Assembly (NCBI GenBank): GCA_029856055.1
Contig: JAHQWF010000066.1
Location: forward strand, 1-24,868
DNA length: 24,868 nt
From: Candidatus Njordarchaeota archaeon
GTDB lineage: Archaea > Asgardarchaeota > Njordarchaeia > Njordarchaeales > Njordarchaeaceae
Direction: 5' to 3'
In this document: positions 1 through 8,821 of the stretch, one piece after another
Layout of the letters: each line of letters opens with the position of its first letter
Position numbering within the stretch: position 1 is the stretch's first letter
Notes under the pieces: generated by a model
Databases searched by the model: none
What the model was told of the DNA's origin: nothing
Seen by the model: the letters and a program-made list of their open reading frames with translations, nothing else
Program-made: the position numbers and the translations under genes

Positions 1-141
1 TTCATAATTGATAATGGATTCGTAAACTTAGATTTTATACTATCACTGCGAGAAAGAGTTAATGAGACTATTTTTATAGAGGCGAGGCCATACTGGGTTC
101 TGAAACTTCTGAATAATGATTTAAATAAGCGTATTTCATAA
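1..141 (+). CDS. C-terminal fragment of an unidentified protein
   Basis: Reading frame 1 is open from the first base to a TAA at 139-141 and gives 46 residues, ending in NNDLNKRIS. The fragment alternates hydrophobic and charged residues (for example FILSLRERVNE and FIEARPYWVLKLL), as a folded soluble protein would. No start lies in the window, so this is the 3' end of a gene beginning upstream. I do not recognise the family. It converges on the small minus-strand gene at 233-466. Confidence 0.5.
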   Translation, partial: FIIDNGFVNLDFILSLRERVNETIFIEARPYWVLKLLNNDLNKRIS

Positions 142-232
142 CACTATTCAAATAAAATAAAGCATAAAATCTCTTTTTATTTTGCATAATACTTCATTTT
201 ATTGTTTTCAGAAGATAGAATTTATCATTGTT

Positions 233-466
233 TCATTTCTTAGATAATTTAGATAATCTTTGCGACAGTGATAATATTTCGTCTCTTAGGCTTTGAGCAT
301 CCTCAATAATCATTGAAGTGATTTCTAATGCCACCTTTCTTATGTTGTCTATTTCAGCTCCAAGATCCTCAGCGTATTCTTTCAGCCTTTCTAAGAAAAC
401 TCTAGCTTTTTCCATTCTTTCTAAAATCTCTTTAGATGACATATTATTCAACCAATTATTTTTCAT
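233..466 (-). CDS. Small coiled-coil protein, unknown function
   Basis: Encodes up to 77 residues with heptad-like spacing of Leu, Ile and Val over most of its length (from about residue 12 to the end), predicting one long amphipathic helix or coiled coil. There is no signal peptide, membrane segment or cysteine. The ATG at 466 has no clear Shine-Dalgarno sequence. The in-frame ATG at 442 (residue 9, starting MSSKEI) has a weak GGTTGA-like sequence a few bases upstream and may be the true start. The gene is transcribed away from the Era-like GTPase. It is likely real because of its even amino-acid composition, but I cannot name a family; a structural or adaptor role is only a guess. Confidence 0.5.
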   Translation of the reverse strand: MKNNWLNNMSSKEILERMEKARVFLERLKEYAEDLGAEIDNIRKVALEITSMIIEDAQSLRDEILSLSQRLSKLSKK

Positions 467-576
467 TTAGGGTATTCAGCATATACACGATACTTTGTCT
501 TATAATAAAAAGCGGAGCTTTATTTTATCAGTATTTTTAGATAATTAAATCTAAGACGATCTAATTATTAATCAAC

Positions 577-738
577 TCACATTTTTAAATTAATGTGTTT
601 TGGTAACCTATCCTTATGATCAAAATTCATCATGAGTAATATAACAATAGAGTTCATATAGTTCTTGATACGAGACTGAGTATCTATTACTACATTAAGT
701 CTTATATCAGATCGTATTCTCTCGATAATATCGTTCAT
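577..738 (-). CDS. Possible 53-residue protein in an otherwise gene-poor stretch
   Basis: The interval 467-789 has no larger gene. Within it the minus strand is open for 53 codons from ATG at 738 to TGA at 577. The product starts MNDIIERIRSDIRLNVVIDT and has a central hydrophobic run (IVILLMM) and a basic tail. The composition looks protein-like, but no Shine-Dalgarno sequence precedes the ATG. An upstream TATAATC (about 763-769) would fit a leaderless transcript only loosely. It is divergent from the GTPase gene at 790. It could be a chance ORF. I see no RNA gene or repeat in the rest of 467-789. Confidence 0.28.
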   Translation of the reverse strand: MNDIIERIRSDIRLNVVIDTQSRIKNYMNSIVILLMMNFDHKDRLPKHINLKM

Positions 739-789
739 TATAATATTATATCTGTAGACAGATTATAGGATTCTTCAGGGGGTTAAATA

Positions 790-1401
790 TTGCAACTTTT
801 ACAGCGGCTTTTCCATAAATCCAGAAAAGTCAATGCAAGAATAGGGGTTTTTGGAGAGGTTGGGGCTGGAAAAACTACTTTAGTTAATTTCATTACTCGT
901 AATTATCTTGGTATAGACGCTGGTGACGTGACGGGCATTCCTCATGAAACAAGGAAAATTAAGGAAATAGAGAATATTGAGATCAGAGTAGATGGTGTGG
1001 AGTTAGATATATCGATAGTTGATACACCTGGCATTGCTACATATATAGATTACAGAGAATTCATTAAGTATGGTTTATCCGAAGATGAAGCAATCAAAAG
1101 GGCGAAAGAAGCCACTCAGGGGGTTATTGATGCGTTGAGGGAATTTGAGAACGTAGATATAGCAATAATAGTTGTTGATAGTACAAAGATGCCATTTAGT
1201 CAGATTAACGCAATGTTAATAGGAAATCTAGAGATAAGGAAGATTCCTTTTGTGATAGCTGCAAATAAAATCGATAAAAAAGAAGCTAAACCCGAGATAA
1301 TCAGGGAAATTTTCACTAACAAGCCAGTTATACCAATATCTGCATTAACGGGGGAGAATGTGGATAAATTATTGGAAGAAGTAGCCAAGAGGATGAGGTG
1401 A
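790..1401 (+). CDS. Era-like archaeal GTPase (DUF2073-associated family)
   Basis: A 203-residue P-loop GTPase. Visible motifs are G1 GEVGAGKT (residues 22-29), G3 DTPG (78-81), G4 NKID (159-162) and a G5-like ISALTGEN near residue 184. The signature IPHETRK after the P-loop and the segment around residues 88-112 (EFIKYGLSEDEAIKRAKEAT) match the conserved archaeal Era/Obg-type GTPase that is usually encoded beside DUF2073. That partner follows immediately here, overlapping the stop codon region. The start is a TTG at 790, preceded by AGGGGGTT. There is no membrane anchor. The cellular role of the family is unknown to me; a link to ribosome or RNA metabolism is often assumed by analogy with Era but is not shown by this sequence. 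Confidence 0.88.
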   Translation: MQLLQRLFHKSRKVNARIGVFGEVGAGKTTLVNFITRNYLGIDAGDVTGIPHETRKIKEIENIEIRVDGVELDISIVDTPGIATYIDYREFIKYGLSEDEAIKRAKEATQGVIDALREFENVDIAIIVVDSTKMPFSQINAMLIGNLEIRKIPFVIAANKIDKKEAKPEIIREIFTNKPVIPISALTGENVDKLLEEVAKRMR

Positions 1402-1406
1402 ATACC

Positions 1407-1730
1407 TTGAAGCATGGATTGCTTAAGGTAGAATATATTACTCGGGACTATCTAAAGAGAATTCGTAATAATGGGTTGATTCAATTTTTACTCAACAGAA
1501 TACTTGATAATTCAGTAGTTATCTTGGAGGGCTCCCTAAACCCGCTTCTACAATCAGAACTACTTATGGAGATATTTAATTATACCGATATGCAATTTTT
1601 CGGCGTAGACATAAAAACAATAAAGAAGTTTTCTAAGAGGGAAATAACAATTATTTATCCTAGAAGAAAAGATTGGGAGTTAGATATAAGAGCTACGATT
1701 GATTATTTAAGTTTGGTAGTAAAAGCATGA
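1407..1730 (+). CDS. DUF2073-like protein, partner of the Era-like GTPase
   Basis: About 107 residues. The segment VVILEGSLNPLLQSELLMEI followed by DMQFFGVDI matches what I recall of DUF2073 (COG3365), a small archaeal protein whose gene normally follows an Era-like GTPase gene. I choose the TTG at 1407 because a strong GAGGTGA (1395-1401), overlapping the GTPase stop codon, lies five bases upstream. A GTG at 1398 is in frame but would sit inside that Shine-Dalgarno site. The tight overlap implies translational coupling with the GTPase. The 3' end lies only seven bases from the convergent alaS stop. Function is unknown; the constant pairing suggests a regulator or cofactor of the GTPase. Confidence 0.7.
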   Translation: MKHGLLKVEYITRDYLKRIRNNGLIQFLLNRILDNSVVILEGSLNPLLQSELLMEIFNYTDMQFFGVDIKTIKKFSKREITIIYPRRKDWELDIRATIDYLSLVVKA

Positions 1731-1737
1731 TTTATTA

Positions 1738-4500
1738 TTATATTTTCAATAATTCCTTTAGCTTTCTTATAAATGTTGTACCATCCAGATTTGTTGTACA
1801 CATTAACCCAAACCTTGTGTTTTTACACGATCCTTTATAATTCTTAGCTATTTCTTCTATTGTTTTGTTACATTCTTCATTTTCAACATTACTTACTATC
1901 ATAGTTTTACCATAAACTGTGCTTACTAAAATACCTTTCAAATTATTGTTTTGAACCCTTTTGAGAGCTTCTAGCATTAGTTCATGCGGTATATCTATTC
2001 TCGATACAAATATATCACCATACTTCGTTGTAATTAAATTATTCTTAACGAATACCCCTATGTTATCTATGATTAGTTGACCCAGTTTCCTAATAAGATT
2101 TTGTTGATCTTTCCACTCATCGAAAAATCTTTGAACTGTCTTTGGTAAATCACGCGGCTCTACACGTAGTATGCTACAAGCTGATTTTAAGTAATCCTCT
2201 TCGCCCCAAACGTAATTCAAAGCGTTTTCCCCAGCTACAAATATTAATCTCACGACACCATCATGAATCCTTTTTGTGCCAATTATCTTTATTAATCCAG
2301 CTTCTCCCGTTTGCTTAAGATGTGTTCCACCGCATGCTTCGGATTCCCATCCCTCTATAGTAACTATTCTCAAGTTTTTATCCGGTATCGCTCCTCCCTG
2401 GTAAATTCTAAATCCATATTTTTTCTCAGCTGTGGTTCTATCTAAAACTTCAATTCTAACAGGCCTATTCTCCATAACTACTCTATTCGATAATAACTCT
2501 ATCTCTTTGATTTCATCTTTCGTCAAATTCTTGTAGTGTGATATGTCTAAACGCGCCTTATCAACATCTTTTTCTGCCCCAACCTGCCAGATATGAGGAC
2601 CTAGAACGGTTCTTGCTGCGGCATTCACTATATGAGTAGCTGTGTGATGCCTCATTAGAGTTATTCTTCGATTCCAATCTATTATTCCTCTCACAGGAGA
2701 CCCAACTAAAGAAGTATTTATCTCTCTATCCGCTATGTGCACCACAATTCGACCTATTTTAACCACATTTATTATTCTAATTTGCTCCCCACTCGGTAAT
2801 ATTAAGATACCTTGATCATTGTTCTGCCCTCCTGCGCGTGGATAAAAAGCTGTTTGATCAAGAATAATGTACCTTCTTTTAATCCGCCTAATTCTCGCAT
2901 CGAACTCTCTCATGTACTGATCTTCATAGAAAAGTAACCGCGTGGGTATCTCCTTTTCTAAATCCTCATGTAACTCCTCATATACTTTTTCTTCTAGTCT
3001 TAATTCTCTCTCAATTGATTCTTGAGGAGCTTTCTCTCTCCGTACGAGCTCAAAGAAATTAGGAGGTACATCTAATTCAACATCTTTCTCTTTAGCTATT
3101 TTCTCTAAACTAGTGGGTGGCAGGCCATAGTTTATATAGATGCTTTTTAATACATCATAACTAACTACTTTGAGTTTTTTCTTCTTGATTATTCTAAGGA
3201 ACTCAGCAAATCCTTTCTCTAAAGTTTTACGGTATCTTTGCATTTCTACTTTCCAGACATCTTTTACAACGTCTCTTCCCTCGAGTAATCTGGGAAAACT
3301 CTTGGAAAAGTAATCTATTTGTCTCTCAAGTAACTCATCCCAATCAATATAAAAATCATGATTTTCTGCTAGTGATATAGCTCTTCTCAGGATAACTCTT
3401 AAGTTATATGCTCCTCCGACATTGGAGGGTAGTGCTCCGTCTGGAACGGCAAAGACTATAGTTTTCGTATGATCAAGTATAGCATATATAGCTTCAATTG
3501 GGCTAAGTCTCTCGTTAAGGTCCTCTAGTGATAAACCTAATTTATTTGCTATCTCTTGTCTAGATTTAATAAATCTCTCTCTTGAACTTATATCCAGCGA
3601 ACCAGATAATTTAATGTAATCCACTAAAAATTTCCTATCATAACTTAACCCTACTTGCTCAACTAACCATTCAAAGACGGGACCAAAAGTTGCTTCGTAA
3701 ATCGTTGGAGTTTTTTGCATAAACCATGAACTTCTTTCTAACCCCCATCCAACATCGAGAACTTTAAGTTTTAGCGGAACTACCTGACCATTCCGGTAAC
3801 TATACTGCATAAAGACCCCATTTACTATCTCTAATCCATGTGAGAAAGTCTCTAAGGATGGACCGAAATTACCGCCGCCTACCCAAACATCTTCCTTATA
3901 GGTGAGTTCTATAGGTTCTATTCCCAGTACTTTTGTCATAAATTCGAAGTTATAATTAACATACTCGTTCTTCCAATACACCCATTTTTCCTTCGAATTA
4001 AAAGCATGTTGACCTCCCATCGTGAAGCTAGTGAGATGCCTCCCTGTTTTTCCAATATTATCTATGTCACTAAAATCACCACCGAACCTTAGACAGGGCT
4101 GAGGTATAACTAATGGATTAGCAGGAGGATCAACTATTCCCTCAGTTACCCAAGGCTGGAAAGCTACTATCGAAGCTATAGTAAATTCTAAATCATCTCT
4201 CCATCGAGCTACAATGGGATATGGGTCAAGAACTTCATGACCCTTTTCTTTAAAGAATAATTCCCACTTTTTTATTGTGTTATGGAGATCCCATGATGGA
4301 TTCCATCGTCTATCCTCTATAAATCTATATATTCCTTCGCACTCAACATCCCCACAGGTTTCCCTATCTGGATCTAGCGTCCAGAAAAAACCACCACATA
4401 CCTTGCACTGTTTTCTGATAAACCCTTTGTTCCTAAAAAAATCTACCTCGTACTCATCTCTTCCAAACTTTTTCCCTAATTCATCCTTTGATAGCATCAT
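1738..4500 (-). CDS. alaS: Alanyl-tRNA synthetase, archaeal type
   Basis: Charges tRNA-Ala with alanine in the cytosol. The protein is 920 residues, the usual archaeal length. It opens with the archaeal-specific zinc module (CKVCGGFF near residue 33, with a second CGDVEC near 50). The class II catalytic domain follows, with the FTMGGQHAF segment and the tRNA-recognition region. The editing domain has HHTATH near residue 615 and the zinc ligands of SEACGGTH near 725. A C-Ala region ends the protein. All editing-site residues I expect are present. The start is ATGATG with GAGG eight bases upstream; either ATG could be used. taw3 lies 106 bases upstream on the same strand, so co-transcription is possible. 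I see no inserts or frameshifts. Confidence 0.97.
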   Translation of the reverse strand: MMLSKDELGKKFGRDEYEVDFFRNKGFIRKQCKVCGGFFWTLDPDRETCGDVECEGIYRFIEDRRWNPSWDLHNTIKKWELFFKEKGHEVLDPYPIVARWRDDLEFTIASIVAFQPWVTEGIVDPPANPLVIPQPCLRFGGDFSDIDNIGKTGRHLTSFTMGGQHAFNSKEKWVYWKNEYVNYNFEFMTKVLGIEPIELTYKEDVWVGGGNFGPSLETFSHGLEIVNGVFMQYSYRNGQVVPLKLKVLDVGWGLERSSWFMQKTPTIYEATFGPVFEWLVEQVGLSYDRKFLVDYIKLSGSLDISSRERFIKSRQEIANKLGLSLEDLNERLSPIEAIYAILDHTKTIVFAVPDGALPSNVGGAYNLRVILRRAISLAENHDFYIDWDELLERQIDYFSKSFPRLLEGRDVVKDVWKVEMQRYRKTLEKGFAEFLRIIKKKKLKVVSYDVLKSIYINYGLPPTSLEKIAKEKDVELDVPPNFFELVRREKAPQESIERELRLEEKVYEELHEDLEKEIPTRLLFYEDQYMREFDARIRRIKRRYIILDQTAFYPRAGGQNNDQGILILPSGEQIRIINVVKIGRIVVHIADREINTSLVGSPVRGIIDWNRRITLMRHHTATHIVNAAARTVLGPHIWQVGAEKDVDKARLDISHYKNLTKDEIKEIELLSNRVVMENRPVRIEVLDRTTAEKKYGFRIYQGGAIPDKNLRIVTIEGWESEACGGTHLKQTGEAGLIKIIGTKRIHDGVVRLIFVAGENALNYVWGEEDYLKSACSILRVEPRDLPKTVQRFFDEWKDQQNLIRKLGQLIIDNIGVFVKNNLITTKYGDIFVSRIDIPHELMLEALKRVQNNNLKGILVSTVYGKTMIVSNVENEECNKTIEEIAKNYKGSCKNTRFGLMCTTNLDGTTFIRKLKELLKI

Positions 4501-4606
4501 CTTGGATTCCTCAAATTAAGCACATTCATTCCATCTTAAATGAGCAAAAATTTACCCAGTTTCTTTTCCTTATGTTTCAATGAAATTCAACAACAATACA
4601 GTTGAA

Positions 4607-5314
4607 CTAACTCATTAAGTTACTACCAGCATTTGATTTACTAATTAAATCCAAAAAAGCTTTAAAACCTATGTCCTTTGGATTTTTAACTTCTTTTGTG
4701 CCGATAATTCTAGATAATCTCATCATAACAGTTCGTAACAAGTTAAGCTTCTGCTTCGTTCTCAATAATAGCTTATTAGCGGTCTCTACAAGTATCTCGC
4801 CATATCTTTTAGTGATAACTAGTCCTTTCGATCCATATGAAACTGGTACATGCAGTTTCTCTGTGCTAGAAATATCCATAAAGATATGTTTAGCAATTAA
4901 ATTGATTGACCGGATTCCAGATTCTTTAAACCCAAATAATCTCGCTAACCTTACAAGATAAGATGCCCACTCAACGGAAGAAACAGCAAAAGCTACTATA
5001 AATGCTTCCTGCTTAAGCCACAATACGCCTTGGGGATTATATGATTCAATTATCTTCCACATTTCATTAAAACTAACTGGTTTATGCCACTTAGCTATTC
5101 TCTTACTCTGTTCTTTTCTTTGATTATCTGGTACATCTATCAGCATAATCCTTCCAGAGCACGAAGATGTTGTGTAAATAAAAGGAATGGAATTGATAAT
5201 GTCTAATAGATCCAGGATGTCTTCATCAACTTCCTTATTCCTTTTGGCTATTTCGAGTTTTCCTAGGAACAGTTTCTTTCGCTCTACAAACTCCTTAGGT
5301 AACCAATTGCCCAT
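4607..5314 (-). CDS. taw3: tRNA wybutosine-synthesizing methyltransferase Taw3
   Basis: A 235-residue Taw3/TYW3-family protein, an S-adenosylmethionine-dependent N4-methyltransferase in the pathway making wyosine derivatives at position 37 of tRNA-Phe. The diagnostic motif TTSSCSGRI lies at residues 48-56, following a helical N-terminus with an LDIINSIPFIYTT lead-in. Downstream conserved elements include EAFIVAFAVSS and the VPVSYGSKGLVI segment. The length fits archaeal members. The start ATG is preceded by AGGGGT. The gene lies upstream of alaS on the same strand, both acting on tRNA. No other wybutosine genes (taw1, taw2) are in the window. Confidence 0.9.
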   Translation of the reverse strand: MGNWLPKEFVERKKLFLGKLEIAKRNKEVDEDILDLLDIINSIPFIYTTSSCSGRIMLIDVPDNQRKEQSKRIAKWHKPVSFNEMWKIIESYNPQGVLWLKQEAFIVAFAVSSVEWASYLVRLARLFGFKESGIRSINLIAKHIFMDISSTEKLHVPVSYGSKGLVITKRYGEILVETANKLLLRTKQKLNLLRTVMMRLSRIIGTKEVKNPKDIGFKAFLDLISKSNAGSNLMS

Positions 5315-5395
5315 TTTCCATACCCCTAATATCTAATACAAGATAGCGTTCTTTATTTCTATCAATACGATAACTTATAACTCTTATTAGATCAA

Positions 5396-5409
5396 GGAAT
5401 ATACTTTAA
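5396..5409 (+). promoter_or_regulatory. Possible TATA element for the C/D guide RNA
   Basis: The AT-rich string GGAATATACTTTAA lies about 35-40 bases before box C of the guide RNA at 5441-5503, the right distance for a short RNA starting near 5435. It is a weak match to an archaeal TATA box. Confidence 0.3.
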
Positions 5410-5440
5410 GTAATCTCACTTAGAATACTTATATTTTGAG

Positions 5441-5503
5441 CTGAAATGATGATGGATCAACCGCCTAAGCTTGCGCTATGAAGATACGGTCCCTCTGATT
5501 CGT
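5441..5503 (+). ncRNA. Box C/D guide RNA, predicted 16S 5'-end guide
   Basis: The full archaeal C/D layout is visible: box C ATGATGA (5446-5452), a 12-nt guide TGGATCAACCGC (5453-5464), a D' variant CTAA (5465-5468), C' ATGAAGA (5478-5484), a 10-nt guide TACGGTCCCT (5485-5494) and box D CTGA (5495-5498). GAA (5443-5445) and TTC (5499-5501) can form a short terminal stem. Ten bases of the first guide (5454-5463) are exactly complementary to CGGTTGATCC, the conserved start of archaeal 16S rRNA. By the D+5 rule the base opposite A5460, the first U of GGUU, would be 2'-O-methylated. I could not assign a target for the second guide. It sits between the taw3 start and the lhr stop, on the opposite strand to both. 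Confidence 0.78.
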
Positions 5504-5511
5504 GAAATTAA

Positions 5512-8376
5512 TTATTCCCAAAACTGTCTGTTTTTCCAATAATTAGCTTCCTTTTTTCTTAGTTCTTTAATCAATTCAAATCGATTTCCCGAATATTTTT
5601 TCAGAATATCCACAGCTGATTTTAATCCAACCCCAGTTGTAGCTACTACTAGTGCAGTAACTTCTTTATATGCTCTCCAAAACTTGCTGACTCTTTCTGC
5701 CTCTAATAATCTTTGTTCTTCATCTTTGGTTAATTTTTCCCTTCTTAAAGCGCGTTTAACTATGTCTACTAGCCCTTTATCCACCGCTTTCGTGACAGTA
5801 ATTCTCAGCGCGTTGCATTTCGGACATGCTGAATAGATTCCATCCTTAACCTTTCTGATTTCATTATGACTGCACCGTAAACAGAGAAATATTACCTCCT
5901 TATTAAGCAGTTTCTCTTCGTATTTTCTATTAACTATCTCATCTAAGTTCTTTATGATATATTGAGGCAAAATTGGGGCTTGTAATGCTAGTGCTGATAA
6001 GCCTCTAGAAAACCATACACTTCTTTTTCTTTCATTAATTTCACTTAGCATTTTGATTGTTCCATTGACATCTAAGTTATTGAATATGAACTCATTAACG
6101 GCCTCGCTCATTATTGGAGTATCTCTATAGCTACTAAGTAATCTCATTATTTGACTTCTTGTTAAGTATGTATCATTGTGTATTACACCGAATCTCCTCA
6201 TGACTTGGATAAAATACCATTGTAGTTCTTCTAATTTTGTATCTATTATTATTTCTTTAATTATCTCAAAAATACCTTCTTTCTGCTCACTTAAATCAAG
6301 AAGCATATTGAATGCGTCTTCTATAGCCTCGATAGCCTTCCTCTCGTTTAAATAGAAAGAAGAATAAAGAGATAATTTGATTCTATAAGCGTCGCTATCT
6401 ACGCCAATTAACGGAAAATCCGCATGTTGCATGAGAACATAGCTAAGCATCAGAGCTAATGTCTTATTAATTTTGTTGCCGAATGGTGCATGAACTATTG
6501 TTAAACCTTGCCTCAGATTATACTCCACTAGAATTGTTTTGTCATCTGGTATTGGCCTATCTTCAGGGAAATTTCTCGCTATTTCAATAAATAATTTTCT
6601 AGCTTCATCACTTAATAGCAGTTTCTCGACACTTTTCATTAGTTCTTTTTTGGATCTCCAGATCCTACGTAATTCACCGACTTTGATGGCTACTTCATAG
6701 GAAACTGGCAATATATCACCAAGCCATCTCGGAGGGTGCGCTATACCATATGTAGTCATTACGAATATTGCTTTCTTCTCTGGATTTATCTCTATAACCT
6801 CTCTCGGCAATCCCCCTAATAGAAATGTATCTCCTCTGGACAGATCTAGTACATATTTTTCATCTAATTCACCAATTTTCTTTTTTTCTGTTATGTCTAT
6901 TACATCATACTTTAATGTAGATGGAATTGTTGATAAATTACGGAAATAATACTTCAAAGCCCCTCTACGCAATATAATTCGCTTATTACGAAGCATTATT
7001 AATTCAATTCGTTTATGTAGAAAATCGAGCACCCATCGAAATTCTTCAAAACTTAATTTCCTGAACGGCCATGCTCTCTTGATTATACTGTATACTTCAT
7101 CTCTTTTAGGCCACTCTTTTGATCCTAGATATTTTTCTCGGGCTATGCCAATTATTTGATGCGCAAGAACATCATAACTTTTCCCTATTATCTCTAATGG
7201 CTCGATTTTTTTCACTTTAATGTTTTCTACAATCGCTATAGCTTCATATAGATCATCTGGGGTAGCCGCGATAATAATACCGTTACTAGCTAGGTCAACG
7301 CCATGCCCAGATCGCCCGATCCTCTGTATAGCTGTCTCAACCCTCCTTGGACTCATGACTTGAATAACTAGATCAGCTTCACCAATATCTAATCCCAGTT
7401 CTAGTGATGATGTGGCTACTACGACGTCCAAATCATGCGCCTTAAATCTGTTTTCTACGTCGATCCTGACTTCTTTACTCAATGAACTGTGGTGTATGGC
7501 ATACTTCTTGTTTCGCAAATACTTTCTCAAGTGTAGACCAAGCATCTCAGTCATGTCTCTTGTGTTAGTGAATACCAAAACTTTACCCTTTATATTCGCT
7601 ACAATATCAGCGATTTTTCTTGCTATACCGTCAACGTCTATTCGTAAGCCAAAGCCAAGCTGAGTAGCTACTGGTATTATTTCAGTAGCCACCCCTTCTA
7701 TTTTCACATTGAAAATTTTATTGTCGCTACTTTTTATTATTTCCCCGCCGCGACCACCCGTAATAAAACTTAGAACTTCGGTATCGTTGCTTATAGTAGC
7801 GCTCAAAGCTATTATTAAAAAGTTGTTCTTGATTTCCCTTAACCTTTCTAATGCGACTGCTAGTTGGCAACCCCTTTTGCTGCCAACTAAAGCATGTACT
7901 TCATCTATAATCACGTATTTTAGATTCTTTAGAGCCAGCCTTATTTTTGGACCACACAAAATAGCTTGCAAGCTTTCTGGAGTTGTAATTAACATTGTAG
8001 GTGGTTTCTTAGCCTGTTTCCCTCTTCTAGAGGATGGAGTATCACTATGCCTTATTTCTGCAGTTAAATTAAGTTTAGTTGTGATCAACGGTATTAGTCT
8101 CCTAAATATATCTCTGTTAAGCGATCTTAGAGGTGTAATATACAGAATTTGAATGCCTTCCTTAGCATCTCTATCAAATAGTATTTTACTTATAACGGGA
8201 AACAATACTGCTTCGGTTTTACCTGATCCCGTAGGCGAGATAACAAGAAAATTCTCACTAGTTGACTCATGAATCAAAGGTATAGCTTTACTCTGTATCT
8301 CTGTTGGTATCTGATAGCCAAGCTCTCGTATTGCTTGTCTTAATTCTGGATGCAAAATGTCAAAAACATTCCTCAC
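5512..8376 (-). CDS. lhr: Lhr-type superfamily 2 DNA/RNA helicase
   Basis: A 954-residue Lhr-family ATP-dependent helicase. Motifs are TEIQSKAIP (Q-like, about 25-33), PTGSGKTE (48-55), DEVH (about 160), SAT (motif III) and QRIGRSGHG (motif VI, about 350). A winged-helix and long C-terminal region follows, with a zinc finger CLRC/CPKC near residues 830 and 849, typical of archaeal Lhr/aLhr2. It is expected to unwind branched or replication-blocked nucleic acids and is implicated in repair. The GTG start overlaps the stop of the upstream helical-protein gene, with GTGAG six bases before it, so the two are translationally coupled. No missing motif was seen. Confidence 0.92.
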   Translation of the reverse strand: MRNVFDILHPELRQAIRELGYQIPTEIQSKAIPLIHESTSENFLVISPTGSGKTEAVLFPVISKILFDRDAKEGIQILYITPLRSLNRDIFRRLIPLITTKLNLTAEIRHSDTPSSRRGKQAKKPPTMLITTPESLQAILCGPKIRLALKNLKYVIIDEVHALVGSKRGCQLAVALERLREIKNNFLIIALSATISNDTEVLSFITGGRGGEIIKSSDNKIFNVKIEGVATEIIPVATQLGFGLRIDVDGIARKIADIVANIKGKVLVFTNTRDMTEMLGLHLRKYLRNKKYAIHHSSLSKEVRIDVENRFKAHDLDVVVATSSLELGLDIGEADLVIQVMSPRRVETAIQRIGRSGHGVDLASNGIIIAATPDDLYEAIAIVENIKVKKIEPLEIIGKSYDVLAHQIIGIAREKYLGSKEWPKRDEVYSIIKRAWPFRKLSFEEFRWVLDFLHKRIELIMLRNKRIILRRGALKYYFRNLSTIPSTLKYDVIDITEKKKIGELDEKYVLDLSRGDTFLLGGLPREVIEINPEKKAIFVMTTYGIAHPPRWLGDILPVSYEVAIKVGELRRIWRSKKELMKSVEKLLLSDEARKLFIEIARNFPEDRPIPDDKTILVEYNLRQGLTIVHAPFGNKINKTLALMLSYVLMQHADFPLIGVDSDAYRIKLSLYSSFYLNERKAIEAIEDAFNMLLDLSEQKEGIFEIIKEIIIDTKLEELQWYFIQVMRRFGVIHNDTYLTRSQIMRLLSSYRDTPIMSEAVNEFIFNNLDVNGTIKMLSEINERKRSVWFSRGLSALALQAPILPQYIIKNLDEIVNRKYEEKLLNKEVIFLCLRCSHNEIRKVKDGIYSACPKCNALRITVTKAVDKGLVDIVKRALRREKLTKDEEQRLLEAERVSKFWRAYKEVTALVVATTGVGLKSAVDILKKYSGNRFELIKELRKKEANYWKNRQFWE

Positions 8377-8768
8377 TTTAACTCACTTTTCAAGTACTCT
8401 AGCTCTTGAAGAATACTCATTGCAAACGCGTTTATTGTTTCTATAATTATTTCTTTTTGCTTATCATCCAATTTGTTCGCTACTAACTCATTTATTTTGC
8501 TCTTTTTAATCACATCTATATGATGCGATATGATTTCCTTTTCATTCCAAAGTAATAATTTAGTATGATTACGTGTAAATATCGTTAATTCATTTATTAA
8601 ATTTAGACAACTACCTAGGTCATCGCATGTTGATATCTTAACAAGCTTTTTTCTAATAGCCTTAAAATCGTTTTTCATTAAGAATCCAGAGTCTATTAGC
8701 ATATAAATTATGCTTTCTAATGCGTTCAATAGATTAAATATCTCTCTTATCTTACTGTATTTCTTCAT
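8373..8768 (-). CDS. Helical protein of unknown function, coupled to lhr
   Basis: The supported reading starts at ATG 8768 (MKKYSKIREIFNLL) and gives 131 residues. GAGAGGG lies just upstream as a plausible ribosome site. An in-frame extension to 8855 exists, but it would be translated from the guide-RNA sequence and its composition changes there, so I exclude it. The protein is almost entirely helical, with regular hydrophobic spacing, a central LLLWNEKEIISHH segment and a charged C-terminal helix. There is no membrane segment, and the only cysteines are a pair near residues 48-53. Its stop overlaps the GTG start of lhr, so a functional link to the helicase is plausible. I do not recognise the family. 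Confidence 0.7.
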   Translation of the reverse strand: MKKYSKIREIFNLLNALESIIYMLIDSGFLMKNDFKAIRKKLVKISTCDDLGSCLNLINELTIFTRNHTKLLLWNEKEIISHHIDVIKKSKINELVANKLDDKQKEIIIETINAFAMSILQELEYLKSELK

Positions 8769-8821
8769 CAGAACCCTCTCAGTCAAAAGGGATTTTTCAG
8801 TGCTGCATTTCAGGCTTAATC

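Noticed and set aside
7709..8152. 147-codon plus-strand ORF opposite lhr
   Set aside because: It lies wholly inside the helicase gene, opposite conserved motifs, and has no recognisable domain.
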